Shown: positions 1 through 6,074 of the stretch, in pieces | Layout of the letters: every line of letters begins with the position of its first letter | How positions within the stretch are numbered: the stretch's first letter is position 1 | DNA from: Thermoleophilia bacterium | Lineage (GTDB): Bacteria; Actinomycetota; Thermoleophilia; Gaiellales; F1-60-MAGs149 | Assembly (NCBI GenBank): GCA_016462095.1 | Contig: JAEMTW010000012.1 | Location: forward strand, 1,858-19,168 | Reading direction: 5' to 3' | DNA length: 17,311 nt | Made by a program: the position numbers and the translations under genes | Notes under the pieces: model-generated | What the model was told of the DNA's origin: nothing | Database searches by the model: none | Seen by the model: only the letters and a program-made list of their open reading frames with translations

Positions 1-86
1 ATCGGCAACAGGATCGCGTCGACGCCCTCGGCGATGACGGCCTCGACCTCTTTCCAGGTCATACGCTCCATGTAGTACTCAGTCAT
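1..86 (-). CDS. Creatininase family protein, N-terminal fragment (cut by window edge)
   Basis: Only the first 28 codons are inside the window. The peptide starts MTEYYMERMTWKEVE and continues with AVIAEGVDAILLPI. This is the usual opening of creatininase (creatinine amidohydrolase) proteins, in which the next residues are normally GATEQHGPHLP with metal ligands. The family comprises metal-dependent amidohydrolases acting on creatinine or related cyclic or formamide substrates. The ATG overlaps the TAA of the upstream cyclase gene (TAATG), so the two are probably translationally coupled and belong to one operon with the amidase and transporter. The metal site is off the window, so the specific reaction cannot be named. 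Confidence 0.75.
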   Translation of the reverse strand, partial: MTEYYMERMTWKEVEAVIAEGVDAILLP

Positions 87-781
87 TACGCCACCTCAGC
101 GATCGCGCGGCATGGCGAGCCGGTGCCACCGACCCACTTGAGTGGGAAGCCGCTAAATTGGAATTCGCCCTTGCCGACGAGCTGCTCGAGATTGCAGAGC
201 CACTCGTAGTGCACGAGGCCACGATCGCGGCAGACGCGGTGCGACGGGAAACCCTTCGTGCCGGCCTTATCGGTCGAAGGGCCCTCGACGCCGTGCACCC
301 TCGAGCCGCGGTCGGCCAGCCAATGCGTGGCAGCGGCGGTCAGACCTGGGTTCGACGTGCAGGCCGACTGCTTGGGCCAATGGCGATTGTGCAGCCCCGT
401 GTTCATCAGCACGATGTGCTCGCCGATCGTGACGCCCGACTTCGCCTCGGCCTCCTCAAGATCGGCAACGTCGATGTCACCAAGATCCGGGATGTGCGTC
501 AGGTCGAGGCAGACACCGGTGCCGCGAAACCATTCGAGCGGACAGTTGTCGATCGTCTCACCATTCGGACCAAAGTGGATCGGCGCATCGACATGCGTGC
601 CGACGTGCTCGAGCATCGAGATGTAGTTGACCGCGTACGTGAACGGGTCGCCTTCCTCACCAAGTCCGGCCGCCTTCGCCTGCTCGTGGTTGACGTACGG
701 CAGGATGATCGGCGATGGGAACAACGCATGCGCGGGCATGCCGTTCTCGATACCGACGCTGAGATCGATCAATTGGCCCAT
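86..781 (-). CDS. Cyclase family protein (kynurenine formamidase / isatin hydrolase-like metallohydrolase)
   Basis: The protein has 231 residues. It carries the cyclase-family metal motif EHVGTHVDAPIHF, with His59, His63, Asp65 and His69 placed as in KynB and isatin hydrolase. C-terminal family motifs follow: GVEGPSTD, a SHR histidine, HYEWL and FSGFPLKWVGGTGSP. The family hydrolyses amide or cyclic amide bonds such as N-formylkynurenine or isatin in the cytoplasm; the substrate here is unknown. The open frame reaches 817, but the start at 781 is preferred because AAAAAGGAG lies 8 nt before that ATG, and the extra N-terminal residues would be encoded by the inverted repeat and its flank. The stop overlaps the creatininase start. 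A second member of the family lies at 9036-9725. Confidence 0.88.
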   Translation of the reverse strand: MGQLIDLSVGIENGMPAHALFPSPIILPYVNHEQAKAAGLGEEGDPFTYAVNYISMLEHVGTHVDAPIHFGPNGETIDNCPLEWFRGTGVCLDLTHIPDLGDIDVADLEEAEAKSGVTIGEHIVLMNTGLHNRHWPKQSACTSNPGLTAAATHWLADRGSRVHGVEGPSTDKAGTKGFPSHRVCRDRGLVHYEWLCNLEQLVGKGEFQFSGFPLKWVGGTGSPCRAIAEVA

Positions 782-817
782 CGGGGGACTCCTTTTTAGG
801 TGTCTGTGGTGGATCAA

Positions 818-915
818 CTTCCTAATGGGGTCAGACCCTTTTAGGAAGTTGCGGCTTGATGGTGGGTTTCGAATTGTGGTTCAACTTCCTAAAAGGGTCT
901 GACCCCATTAGGAAG
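818..915. repeat. REPIN-like doublet: two exact inverted copies of a 31-bp palindrome
   Basis: Copy 1 is at 818-848 and copy 2 at 885-915; copy 2 is the exact reverse complement of copy 1, with a 36-bp spacer. Each copy is itself an imperfect palindrome: outer arms CTTCCTAA and TTAGGAAG, a TG/TT internal mismatch, and inner GGGTCAGACCC. The whole 98-bp unit can therefore fold as two small hairpins or one long 31-bp stem. It fills most of the gap between the amidase and the cyclase, and copy 2 contains the amidase TAA stop codon. The architecture matches REP doublets (REPINs), which are non-autonomous elements mobilised by RAYT (Y1/IS200-like) transposases; no such transposase is in the window. 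An RNA-level role as terminator or stabiliser is also possible. Confidence 0.85.
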
Positions 916-2152
916 TCACGGCCCGTCCGGGGATGGTCGCCTCCCACGCAAGAGCAGCAGCGAGGACAGTGGTGTCATCGCGTCCAGAGATCATCAGACC
1001 ATCGCGGGTCGTGCAGGATGGCCAACCAAGATGGTTGAAGGCGCGCGTGTAGGGCGTCATCTTGAGGCGCAACTCGAACGTCTCGGGCTCGTCGACCGGA
1101 GGCAGGTCGCAGGGGATCGTCGGGTTGATCAGGATGTCGTGGTTGAGCTCGAGCTCGCACTGATGGTGGTACGCCTCAAGGTCGCGCTCGGCCTGCAGAT
1201 AGTCGTGTGCGCTGATGTTGAGTCCGAGCGTCAACTTGGCCTGCAGGTCGGGCGAAAACTCATCCCAGCGGTCGGTGATCAGGTCGCGGGGGTTGTCCGC
1301 AGCCTGGGCGGCGAAGAGCGGGACGAGTTGGCCGTAGTCCGGCAACACTGCGTCCTCGACGTGAGCGCCGAGCGCGGCCATCTTGGCAGCCGCGGGAGTT
1401 GGGTGGAGGACACCCACGCGGAGTCCGGCCAACTGTGGTGTGGGTCGCTCGAGCACGCCGAGGACCTCGAGCGCCAGCGCGCACTCTTCCATCGAACGAG
1501 CCATCGGGCCAACGTGGTCCATCCCGTGGATCATTGGGTAGCACCCATCGTCGGAGATGAGACCCCACGAGCCCTTGTAGCCCGCGATCTCACAGGCGGC
1601 CGACGGAATGCGAATCGAGCCACCGGTATCCGTACCCAGTGCGATTGCGGCAAGTCCACCAGCCAGTGCGGACGCGGCACCACCCGACGAGCCGCCGGCA
1701 ATCTTGCCCGGGTGGCGCGGGTTTTGGGTATAGCCGTAGTGGGCATTCTGGGTCGTGACGCCCCACGCGAACTCGCTCAGGTTCGTCTTGCCAACGATGA
1801 TCGCGCCGGCATCGACGAGTCGTTGCACGGCGAGTGCCGTGGACTGGGGGACGCGGGTGCGGAAATGCTCCGAGCCAACCGTGGTGCGAATGCCTGCGGT
1901 GTCAAAGATGTCCTTGGGAGCAAAGGGCACACCCGCGAACGGCCCCGTGCGCCGGTGCTCAGGCAGGTTGCGCGCGTCGGCCATCGCCTCGTCGGCGCAG
2001 ACGGTGATAAAGGCGTTGAGGTCGGAGCGCTCTTCGATCCGCGCGAGATGGTGGGCAGTGACTTCCTCGGCGGAAATGTCTCCGTCGCGGACGGCAGCCG
2101 CGATCTCGAAGCAGCTCCAGTCGTGCAGGGGGGCGTCTGGCAATGTGCTCAC
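908..2152 (-). CDS. Amidase signature family amidohydrolase
   Basis: A 414-residue cytoplasmic amidase with the complete Ser-cisSer-Lys triad: Lys80 in PFAPKDIFDTAG, Ser155 in AGGSSGG and Ser179 in GTDTGGSIRIPS. The 75- and 24-residue spacings equal those in fatty acid amide hydrolase (142/217/241). The family hydrolyses primary or substituted amides; the substrate is unknown. The frame is open upstream to 2563, but that part is antisense-like shadow over the transporter gene. The start chosen is a GTG whose GTGA overlaps the transporter stop, with GAGGAG 8 nt upstream. The last codons (Thr-Ser-stop) fall inside the inverted repeat at 885-915, so the repeat may have reshaped the native C-terminus. 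An aspartyl/glutamyl-tRNA amidotransferase role is less likely because no GatB or GatC is adjacent. Confidence 0.9.
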   Translation of the reverse strand: MSTLPDAPLHDWSCFEIAAAVRDGDISAEEVTAHHLARIEERSDLNAFITVCADEAMADARNLPEHRRTGPFAGVPFAPKDIFDTAGIRTTVGSEHFRTRVPQSTALAVQRLVDAGAIIVGKTNLSEFAWGVTTQNAHYGYTQNPRHPGKIAGGSSGGAASALAGGLAAIALGTDTGGSIRIPSAACEIAGYKGSWGLISDDGCYPMIHGMDHVGPMARSMEECALALEVLGVLERPTPQLAGLRVGVLHPTPAAAKMAALGAHVEDAVLPDYGQLVPLFAAQAADNPRDLITDRWDEFSPDLQAKLTLGLNISAHDYLQAERDLEAYHHQCELELNHDILINPTIPCDLPPVDEPETFELRLKMTPYTRAFNHLGWPSCTTRDGLMISGRDDTTVLAAALAWEATIPGRAVTS

Positions 2153-3096
2153 GCGATGTGCTCCTCGGGGTCGATCGATGGCAGCGGGACAGCCTCTGCC
2201 TTGGGGTGATTTACAACGGCGACGCCGATGATCGTAATACCCATGCCAATCAGGGTGATGGCACCGGGAATGTTGCCGCGCAGCATCTCGATCACTCCGG
2301 CCACAACAGGCGGCAGGAACGACCACGCCATCACACGTCCCGAGGGCCAGCGGGCGAGTGCGACGAAGAAGCAGACGTAGGCGATCAGCTGTGACCCGAT
2401 CCCGAGGAACGCGAGCGAGGCCCACAGGCCGGGCTCGCCCCAGAGCGTGGCACCCGGGTCGCCCTGCAGCAGCGTGAAGGGGATGATGAAGACCGCACCG
2501 CAGATAAATTGCGCGGTCGTAAAGCCCCAGAGGTCCGTCTCGACCTTCTTGATGCTCATCCAACGCACGAACACGCTTGAGGCGGCATAGCCGATGGCGC
2601 CGAGCATCACGGCGACGATGCCGATGATGAACTCGTTGCCCGAGCCGACCTCAATCGGATTTGAGAGCACGATGATGACGACGCCCGCGAAGCCAATCAG
2701 CAGTCCAGTGGCGCGCAGGATCGTGATTCGCTCACGGAGCGTGGCACGAGCGATCAGCACCGCGAAGAACGGTGCGGAGTTGAGCAGGACGGCGGCAATT
2801 GCAGGACCTGCGTACATCGTGCCGACGCCAAGGCCGGTTAGTGACATCGTCGTCGAGCCGACACCAACGATCACGGCAAACAGCCAGATCTTTGGCGAGC
2901 GCGGGAGCTTGCCGCCGAGGAGTGGCAGCAAGGGCAGCAGGATCAATGTCGCAATCACGGGGCGTGCGAGCGTGATCACACCAGCCGTCGTGTATTCGAA
3001 GGCAATATCGGTGGCGTTAAACGCCGCGCCCCAGAAGAACATCGTGATGCCGAGCAGGATTGGAACCGGGATCTTGCCGAGAAACGATTGCGTCAT
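2149..3096 (-). CDS. EamA/DMT-family transporter
   Basis: A 315-residue, strongly hydrophobic protein with about ten predicted membrane helices arranged as two EamA repeats (roughly residues 10-140 and 155-295). The start PVPILLGITMFFWGAAFNATDIAF and the segment AGPAIAAVLLNSAPFFAVLIA are typical of RhaT/EamA permeases of the drug/metabolite transporter superfamily. These move small metabolites, amino acids or amines across the inner membrane. A strong GAGGAGG ribosome site lies just before the ATG. It is the first gene of a tightly packed run (amidase GTG overlaps its TGA), so import or export of the amidase substrate or product is plausible. It starts after the hairpin at 3151-3190, which probably separates it from the preceding gene. 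Confidence 0.87.
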   Translation of the reverse strand: MTQSFLGKIPVPILLGITMFFWGAAFNATDIAFEYTTAGVITLARPVIATLILLPLLPLLGGKLPRSPKIWLFAVIVGVGSTTMSLTGLGVGTMYAGPAIAAVLLNSAPFFAVLIARATLRERITILRATGLLIGFAGVVIIVLSNPIEVGSGNEFIIGIVAVMLGAIGYAASSVFVRWMSIKKVETDLWGFTTAQFICGAVFIIPFTLLQGDPGATLWGEPGLWASLAFLGIGSQLIAYVCFFVALARWPSGRVMAWSFLPPVVAGVIEMLRGNIPGAITLIGMGITIIGVAVVNHPKAEAVPLPSIDPEEHIA

Positions 3097-3150
3097 GTCC
3101 CCTCCTCAGGGTGGCGACCGAAGGGGGTCTCGGATGCCAGCCGAGTCTAC

Positions 3151-3190
3151 TCGCGGGTGGGGCATGACGCGTGTCATGCCCCACCCGCGA
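3151..3190 (-). terminator. Perfect 18-bp hairpin, likely terminator of the SnoaL-like gene
   Basis: The arms 3151-3168 and 3173-3190 pair without mismatch around a 4-nt loop (GCGT on the plus strand). The hairpin begins 18 bp beyond the stop codon of the SnoaL-like gene on the minus strand and precedes the transporter. No U-tract follows on either strand, which is common for terminators in GC-rich actinomycetes. A long dyad operator for the transporter promoter is an alternative. Confidence 0.6.
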
Positions 3191-3208
3191 ATGGGCCCGG
3201 ATCGTGCG

Positions 3209-3595
3209 TTACACCAGCGGGCTGGTGCCAGCCATCCAGATGATCACGCGCTGAAACTCGCCGGCCTCGTTGAAGTCGAAGAAGTTGCAGTTGTGCATGT
3301 CGTTCTTCGTGCCGTCGAGGAGCTCGCCCATGTAGCCCTGCTCGGTTGCGACCTTGCCCTTGTCGACTTCGACGACGACGTTGCGCATCTCGTGCTTGAT
3401 GAACACCGAGTTGGCGGTGAAGTCCGTGAACATGCGACGGATCTCGTCCTTGCCGGTGTGCGTGATGTTCGCAGTCTGAATCGTCAGGGTCGCGTCGTCG
3501 GCGAAGTGCGCGACGATTGCCTCGACATCCTTGGCGTCCACTGCGTCGAAGTAGCTGTGCGGTGCTTTGTGCAGCGCGTCGTAATTCCAGGCCAT
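3209..3595 (-). CDS. SnoaL-like / NTF2-fold protein
   Basis: A 128-residue protein with the SnoaL/NTF2-like pattern: N-terminal helices ending in YFDAVDAKDVEAIVAHFADDATL, a G-K-D/E-I-R-x-M-F segment (GKDEIRRMF), then the curved sheet carrying QGYMGEL and FFDFNEAGEFQRVIIWM. The family includes polyketide cyclases, ketosteroid-isomerase-like enzymes and many uncharacterised small-molecule binding proteins, so a reaction cannot be assigned. The frame extends to 3667, but the ATG at 3595 has AGAGGAG 6 nt upstream and begins the recognisable fold. It lies 74 bp downstream of the CobW gene on the same strand. It may have its own promoter in that gap and is followed by the strong hairpin at 3151-3190. 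Confidence 0.82.
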   Translation of the reverse strand: MAWNYDALHKAPHSYFDAVDAKDVEAIVAHFADDATLTIQTANITHTGKDEIRRMFTDFTANSVFIKHEMRNVVVEVDKGKVATEQGYMGELLDGTKNDMHNCNFFDFNEAGEFQRVIIWMAGTSPLV

Positions 3596-3621
3596 GATTG
3601 GCTCCTCTTGTAGATTCCCCC

Positions 3622-3638
3622 GGGTCGGCTTCCGACCC
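3622..3638 (-). other. Short hairpin between the CobW and SnoaL-like genes
   Basis: GGGTCGG and CCGACCC pair (7 bp) around a 3-nt loop in the 74-bp gap between the CobW stop and the SnoaL-like start. It could be a weak terminator for the CobW transcript or a structured leader of the downstream gene. There is no U-tract. Confidence 0.35.
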
Positions 3639-3648
3639 CGTGCAGGCA

Positions 3649-3678
3649 TCCTAGGCGAGAAACCCACGCTCAGGCAAG
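3649..3678 (-). promoter_or_regulatory. Possible promoter of the SnoaL-like gene
   Basis: On the minus strand TTGCCT (3673-3678) and TAGGAT (3649-3654) are 18 bp apart, each matching four of six bases of the sigma-70 consensus. The -35 hexamer lies in the last codons of the CobW gene and the predicted start is about 45 bp before the SnoaL-like ATG. The fit is moderate and other GC-rich matches can arise by chance. Confidence 0.35.
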
Positions 3679-4716
3679 GATTTCACTTTTCGGTGGTTGT
3701 GCTGGCTTGGCGAGTCGATCGAAGGTTCGCAGTGATTGCTCGACGTCAGCACGCGCAATGTTACGAACGATCAGGACGATGCGAGAGGCGTGGTCGTCGT
3801 CGGGCCAGGCCGCGAGGTGGGTCGGAGGGTGGATGACGTGCTGCACGCCGTGCAGCACCAGTGGCCCCTCAGCACCCGTATCGAGCAGGCCTTTGACGCG
3901 CAGAATGTCCTCGCCATGGCTCTGCAATAGCATCGCCAGCCAGAGTCCGAACATCGTCCAGTCGAGTGGTTCTTCGAAGCGCAACGCGAAGGCATGGACG
4001 CCTGCGTGATGGTCGTGCTCGTCGTGTGCGTGATCATGGTCGTGCGGATCGGCCTCCACGGCCGTCAGCCACGCCTGCACCTGCTCGGCGCGACGATCTT
4101 CGGCCAGCACGCCGAGACCAATCAGTGCGGCGGCAGAGATCGCGCCATGGTCGGCGACGAGCAACTCGGCGACCGGGTTACGGTCGCGTACCAGCGCCTC
4201 AACGAGCGGTTGATCGACGCCGGCCAGGTCGGTCTTGGTCAGCACGATACGGTCGGCGACGACGACTTGTTTGACCCATTCCGGTTGGCGCCGCGCCTGC
4301 AGTGGAGCGTTGATGGCATCGACGGTGGTGACGACGCCATCGGCCATGTAGTGCGCGGCAAGCAGCGGATCCTGCAGCAAGGTCCCCAACACGGGGACAG
4401 GGTCGGCCAGCCCCGTCGTCTCGACAATCACCCGTCGAAAGGCGGGGATCTCGCCGCGATACTGACGAACCTGCAAGTCGCGCAACTCGTCCACGAGGTC
4501 GGTGCGGATTGTGCAGCAGACACAGCCAGAGTCGAGAATCACGGTCTTCTCATCGATCTGTCGCAGCAGGTGATGGTCGAGCGGCACTTCGCCGAGCTCG
4601 TTGACGAGCACCACGGCGTCGGACAACAACGGATCGCGCAAGAGGTGGCCGAGCAGGGTCGTCTTGCCCGAGCCAAGGAACCCCGTAATCAACGTGAGTG
4701 GAATGCGCTCGCTCAT
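3670..4716 (-). CDS. CobW/COG0523-family GTPase, putative metallochaperone
   Basis: A 348-residue P-loop GTPase. Residues 12-19 form the Walker A motif GFLGSGKT. Cys65-Val-Cys67-Cys68 is the family CxCC metal site, ETTGLADP (from Glu99) the switch region, TKTD (160-163) the guanine-specificity motif, 225-241 a His/Asp-rich metal-binding stretch, and about 242-338 the CobW C-terminal domain. COG0523 proteins (YjiA, ZigA, ZNG1) hand zinc, cobalt or other metals to client enzymes using GTP hydrolysis. The ATG overlaps the stop of the preceding CxxC miniprotein (ATGA), so the two are coupled. The pair is divergent from a metal-dependent hydrolase at 5123, and many metallohydrolases lie nearby, so a metal-delivery role for one of them is a fair inference. 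A cobalamin role is unlikely because no cob genes are present. Confidence 0.92.
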   Translation of the reverse strand: MSERIPLTLITGFLGSGKTTLLGHLLRDPLLSDAVVLVNELGEVPLDHHLLRQIDEKTVILDSGCVCCTIRTDLVDELRDLQVRQYRGEIPAFRRVIVETTGLADPVPVLGTLLQDPLLAAHYMADGVVTTVDAINAPLQARRQPEWVKQVVVADRIVLTKTDLAGVDQPLVEALVRDRNPVAELLVADHGAISAAALIGLGVLAEDRRAEQVQAWLTAVEADPHDHDHAHDEHDHHAGVHAFALRFEEPLDWTMFGLWLAMLLQSHGEDILRVKGLLDTGAEGPLVLHGVQHVIHPPTHLAAWPDDDHASRIVLIVRNIARADVEQSLRTFDRLAKPAQPPKSEILA

Positions 4717-5021
4717 AGACGCTCGAGCAGGGCCGGGTCGAGCGGGTCGAGCGCCACGCCACCGCGCAGGCGAGCGACCTCAGCGAACACGGCGGTCAGG
4801 TCGTTACAGAGGATGGCTTGGCCGCTCGGGCCGTGCAGGATGTACGCGGTCTCTTCCCACTCGTCGACGCTCAACGTGTAGGAGCGCAGCACGCGATTGA
4901 GCAGCGCGACACGGCGATGACGTTCGCGCAGCACGTCGCGGCGCGCACCGACCTGCGTGCGGTCGCCGCCGCCTTCCGACCAGTGCGCTGCCGCGCCGAG
5001 GGTTCCACAGAGAGAGCACAT
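4713..5021 (-). CDS. CxxC miniprotein coupled to the CobW GTPase
   Basis: A 102-residue protein starting MCSLCGTLGAAAHWSE, with Cys2 and Cys5 at the extreme N-terminus and a His13-Trp14 pair, followed by an Arg-rich segment (residues 27-47) and a C-terminus ending DPLDPALLERL. I recall a poorly characterised family with the same MCSLCG opening and DPLDPAL end next to CobW-type GTPases, but no function is known to me. The stop overlaps the GTPase start by 4 bp, which argues for joint function, possibly as metal donor or adaptor. No Shine-Dalgarno sequence precedes the ATG. CAAACT lies 6 nt upstream, which could be the -10 box of a leaderless transcript. Confidence 0.78.
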   Translation of the reverse strand: MCSLCGTLGAAAHWSEGGGDRTQVGARRDVLRERHRRVALLNRVLRSYTLSVDEWEETAYILHGPSGQAILCNDLTAVFAEVARLRGGVALDPLDPALLERL

Positions 5022-5055
5022 ATCGATAGTTTGGCGCGCTTTGCGGGTTGGCGAG

Positions 5056-5084
5056 TTGCCATGCGGCTCGTGCCCGGGTACGTT
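5056..5084 (+). promoter_or_regulatory. Possible promoter of the deacetylase-fold hydrolase
   Basis: TTGCCA (5056-5061) and TACGTT (5079-5084) are 17 bp apart in the 101-bp divergent region. The -35 box is good and the -10 box poor. A predicted start would lie about 30 bp before the ATG at 5123. The same region must carry the promoter of the CxxC miniprotein/CobW unit on the other strand. Confidence 0.3.
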
Positions 5085-5122
5085 CTCTCTAGAGCGAGAC
5101 TTACAGGTAACGGAGGAATCTC

Positions 5123-6004
5123 ATGGCGAAGGAAATTTTGGTCGCATACGGCTGCGACGTCGATGCGGTCGCGGGCCAGATTGGCTCGTATGCAGGCGGC
5201 GATTCGCCGTGCGATATTTCGCGCGGCATCTTTGCGGGCGAGGTCGGCACGCGCCGGATGCTCAAGCTGTTCAAGCAGCACGACATCAAGACGACGTGGT
5301 TCATCCCCGGGCACTCGATCGAGACGTTCCCCGAGGACATGAAGGCCGTCGCCGATGCCGGCCACGAGATCGGCATGCACGGCTACACGCATGAGAACCC
5401 GATCGCGATGTCTCCCGAGCAGGAGGAGGCAGTGATGATCAAGAGCATCGAGCTGATCGAGCAGCTCTGCGGTCGTCGCCCCACCGGCTACGTCGCACCG
5501 TGGTGGGAGTTCTCTCCGATCACGAACGAGCTCCTGCTCAAGCACGGGCTCAAGTACGACCACTCGCTGATGAGCGAGGACTTCCATTGTCATCGCGTGC
5601 GCGTTGGTGATGCCTGGAAGCTGATCGACTACTCGCAGCCGGCCGAGACGTGGATGACGCCGCTGACGCGTGGTGTCGAGACGTCGCTGATCGAGATCCC
5701 GGCGTCGTGGTACCTCGACGATCTGCCGCCGATGATGTTTATGAAGAAGGTTCCGAACTCGTACGGCTTCGCCAACCCGCGCGACATCGAGCAGATGTGG
5801 ATGGACCAGTTCGATTACCTCTATCGCGAGGAAGAGGACGTCGTCTTCACGATGACGATCCACCCCGACATTTCGGGCCGCCCGCACGTTCTCGCGATGC
5901 ACGAGCGCATCATCGCCCACATCAACAAGCACGAGGGTGTGCGCTGGTGCACGTTCGACGAGATCGCTGATTGGTACGACGCGAAGCATCCCTTCAAGGG
6001 CTAG
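5123..6004 (+). CDS. Polysaccharide-deacetylase-fold hydrolase, HpPgdA/PuuE allantoinase-like
   Basis: A 293-residue protein with the NodB (CE4) fold. It has AYGCDVDA at the N-terminus (Asp12, Asp14), HGYTHEN with His86 and His90, GYVAPWWEFS, and IHPDISGRPHVLAMHE near the C-terminus. Asp14, His86 and His90 fall at the numbering I recall for the metal ligands of Helicobacter pylori PgdA (HP0310), which the whole protein resembles closely from memory. The same branch contains PuuE-type allantoinases and cyclic imide hydrolases. Given neighbouring carbamoyl hydrolase, amidase and hydantoinase genes, hydrolysis of a small cyclic ureide or imide is at least as likely as peptidoglycan deacetylation. 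There is no signal peptide, which favours a cytoplasmic substrate. GGAGG lies 7 nt before the ATG, and a terminator follows at 6017. Confidence 0.9.
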   Translation: MAKEILVAYGCDVDAVAGQIGSYAGGDSPCDISRGIFAGEVGTRRMLKLFKQHDIKTTWFIPGHSIETFPEDMKAVADAGHEIGMHGYTHENPIAMSPEQEEAVMIKSIELIEQLCGRRPTGYVAPWWEFSPITNELLLKHGLKYDHSLMSEDFHCHRVRVGDAWKLIDYSQPAETWMTPLTRGVETSLIEIPASWYLDDLPPMMFMKKVPNSYGFANPRDIEQMWMDQFDYLYREEEDVVFTMTIHPDISGRPHVLAMHERIIAHINKHEGVRWCTFDEIADWYDAKHPFKG

Positions 6005-6016
6005 GCAAGTACGACG

Positions 6017-6050
6017 AAGGCCCGGTCTCCCGTGTGGAGGCCGGGCCTTT
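6017..6050. terminator. Bidirectional rho-independent terminator
   Basis: A 14-bp stem (6017-6030 with 6036-6049, one G-T pair) with a 5-nt loop, followed on the plus strand by TTTCGCGTTT. It lies 12 bp after the hydrolase stop and 25 bp from the stop of the convergent FadH-like gene, where it would also work on the minus strand, with AA/TT at its base. Confidence 0.8.
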
Positions 6051-6074
6051 CGCGTTTCTGGGGTCGGCTAGGGC

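Noticed and set aside
1031..2209. Plus-strand 392-residue open frame opposite the amidase
   Set aside because: Shadow of GC-rich codon bias; Arg/Val/Gly-rich composition without recognisable motifs, while the minus strand encodes a full amidase triad.
2153..2563. Upstream extension of the amidase frame (137 more codons)
   Set aside because: It lies antisense-frame over the transporter coding region, has no amidase similarity, and the GTG at 2152 has a strong ribosome site.
4871..5989. Minus-strand 372-residue open frame opposite the deacetylase-fold gene
   Set aside because: Antisense shadow; the plus strand has the conserved ligand motifs and a strong ribosome site.
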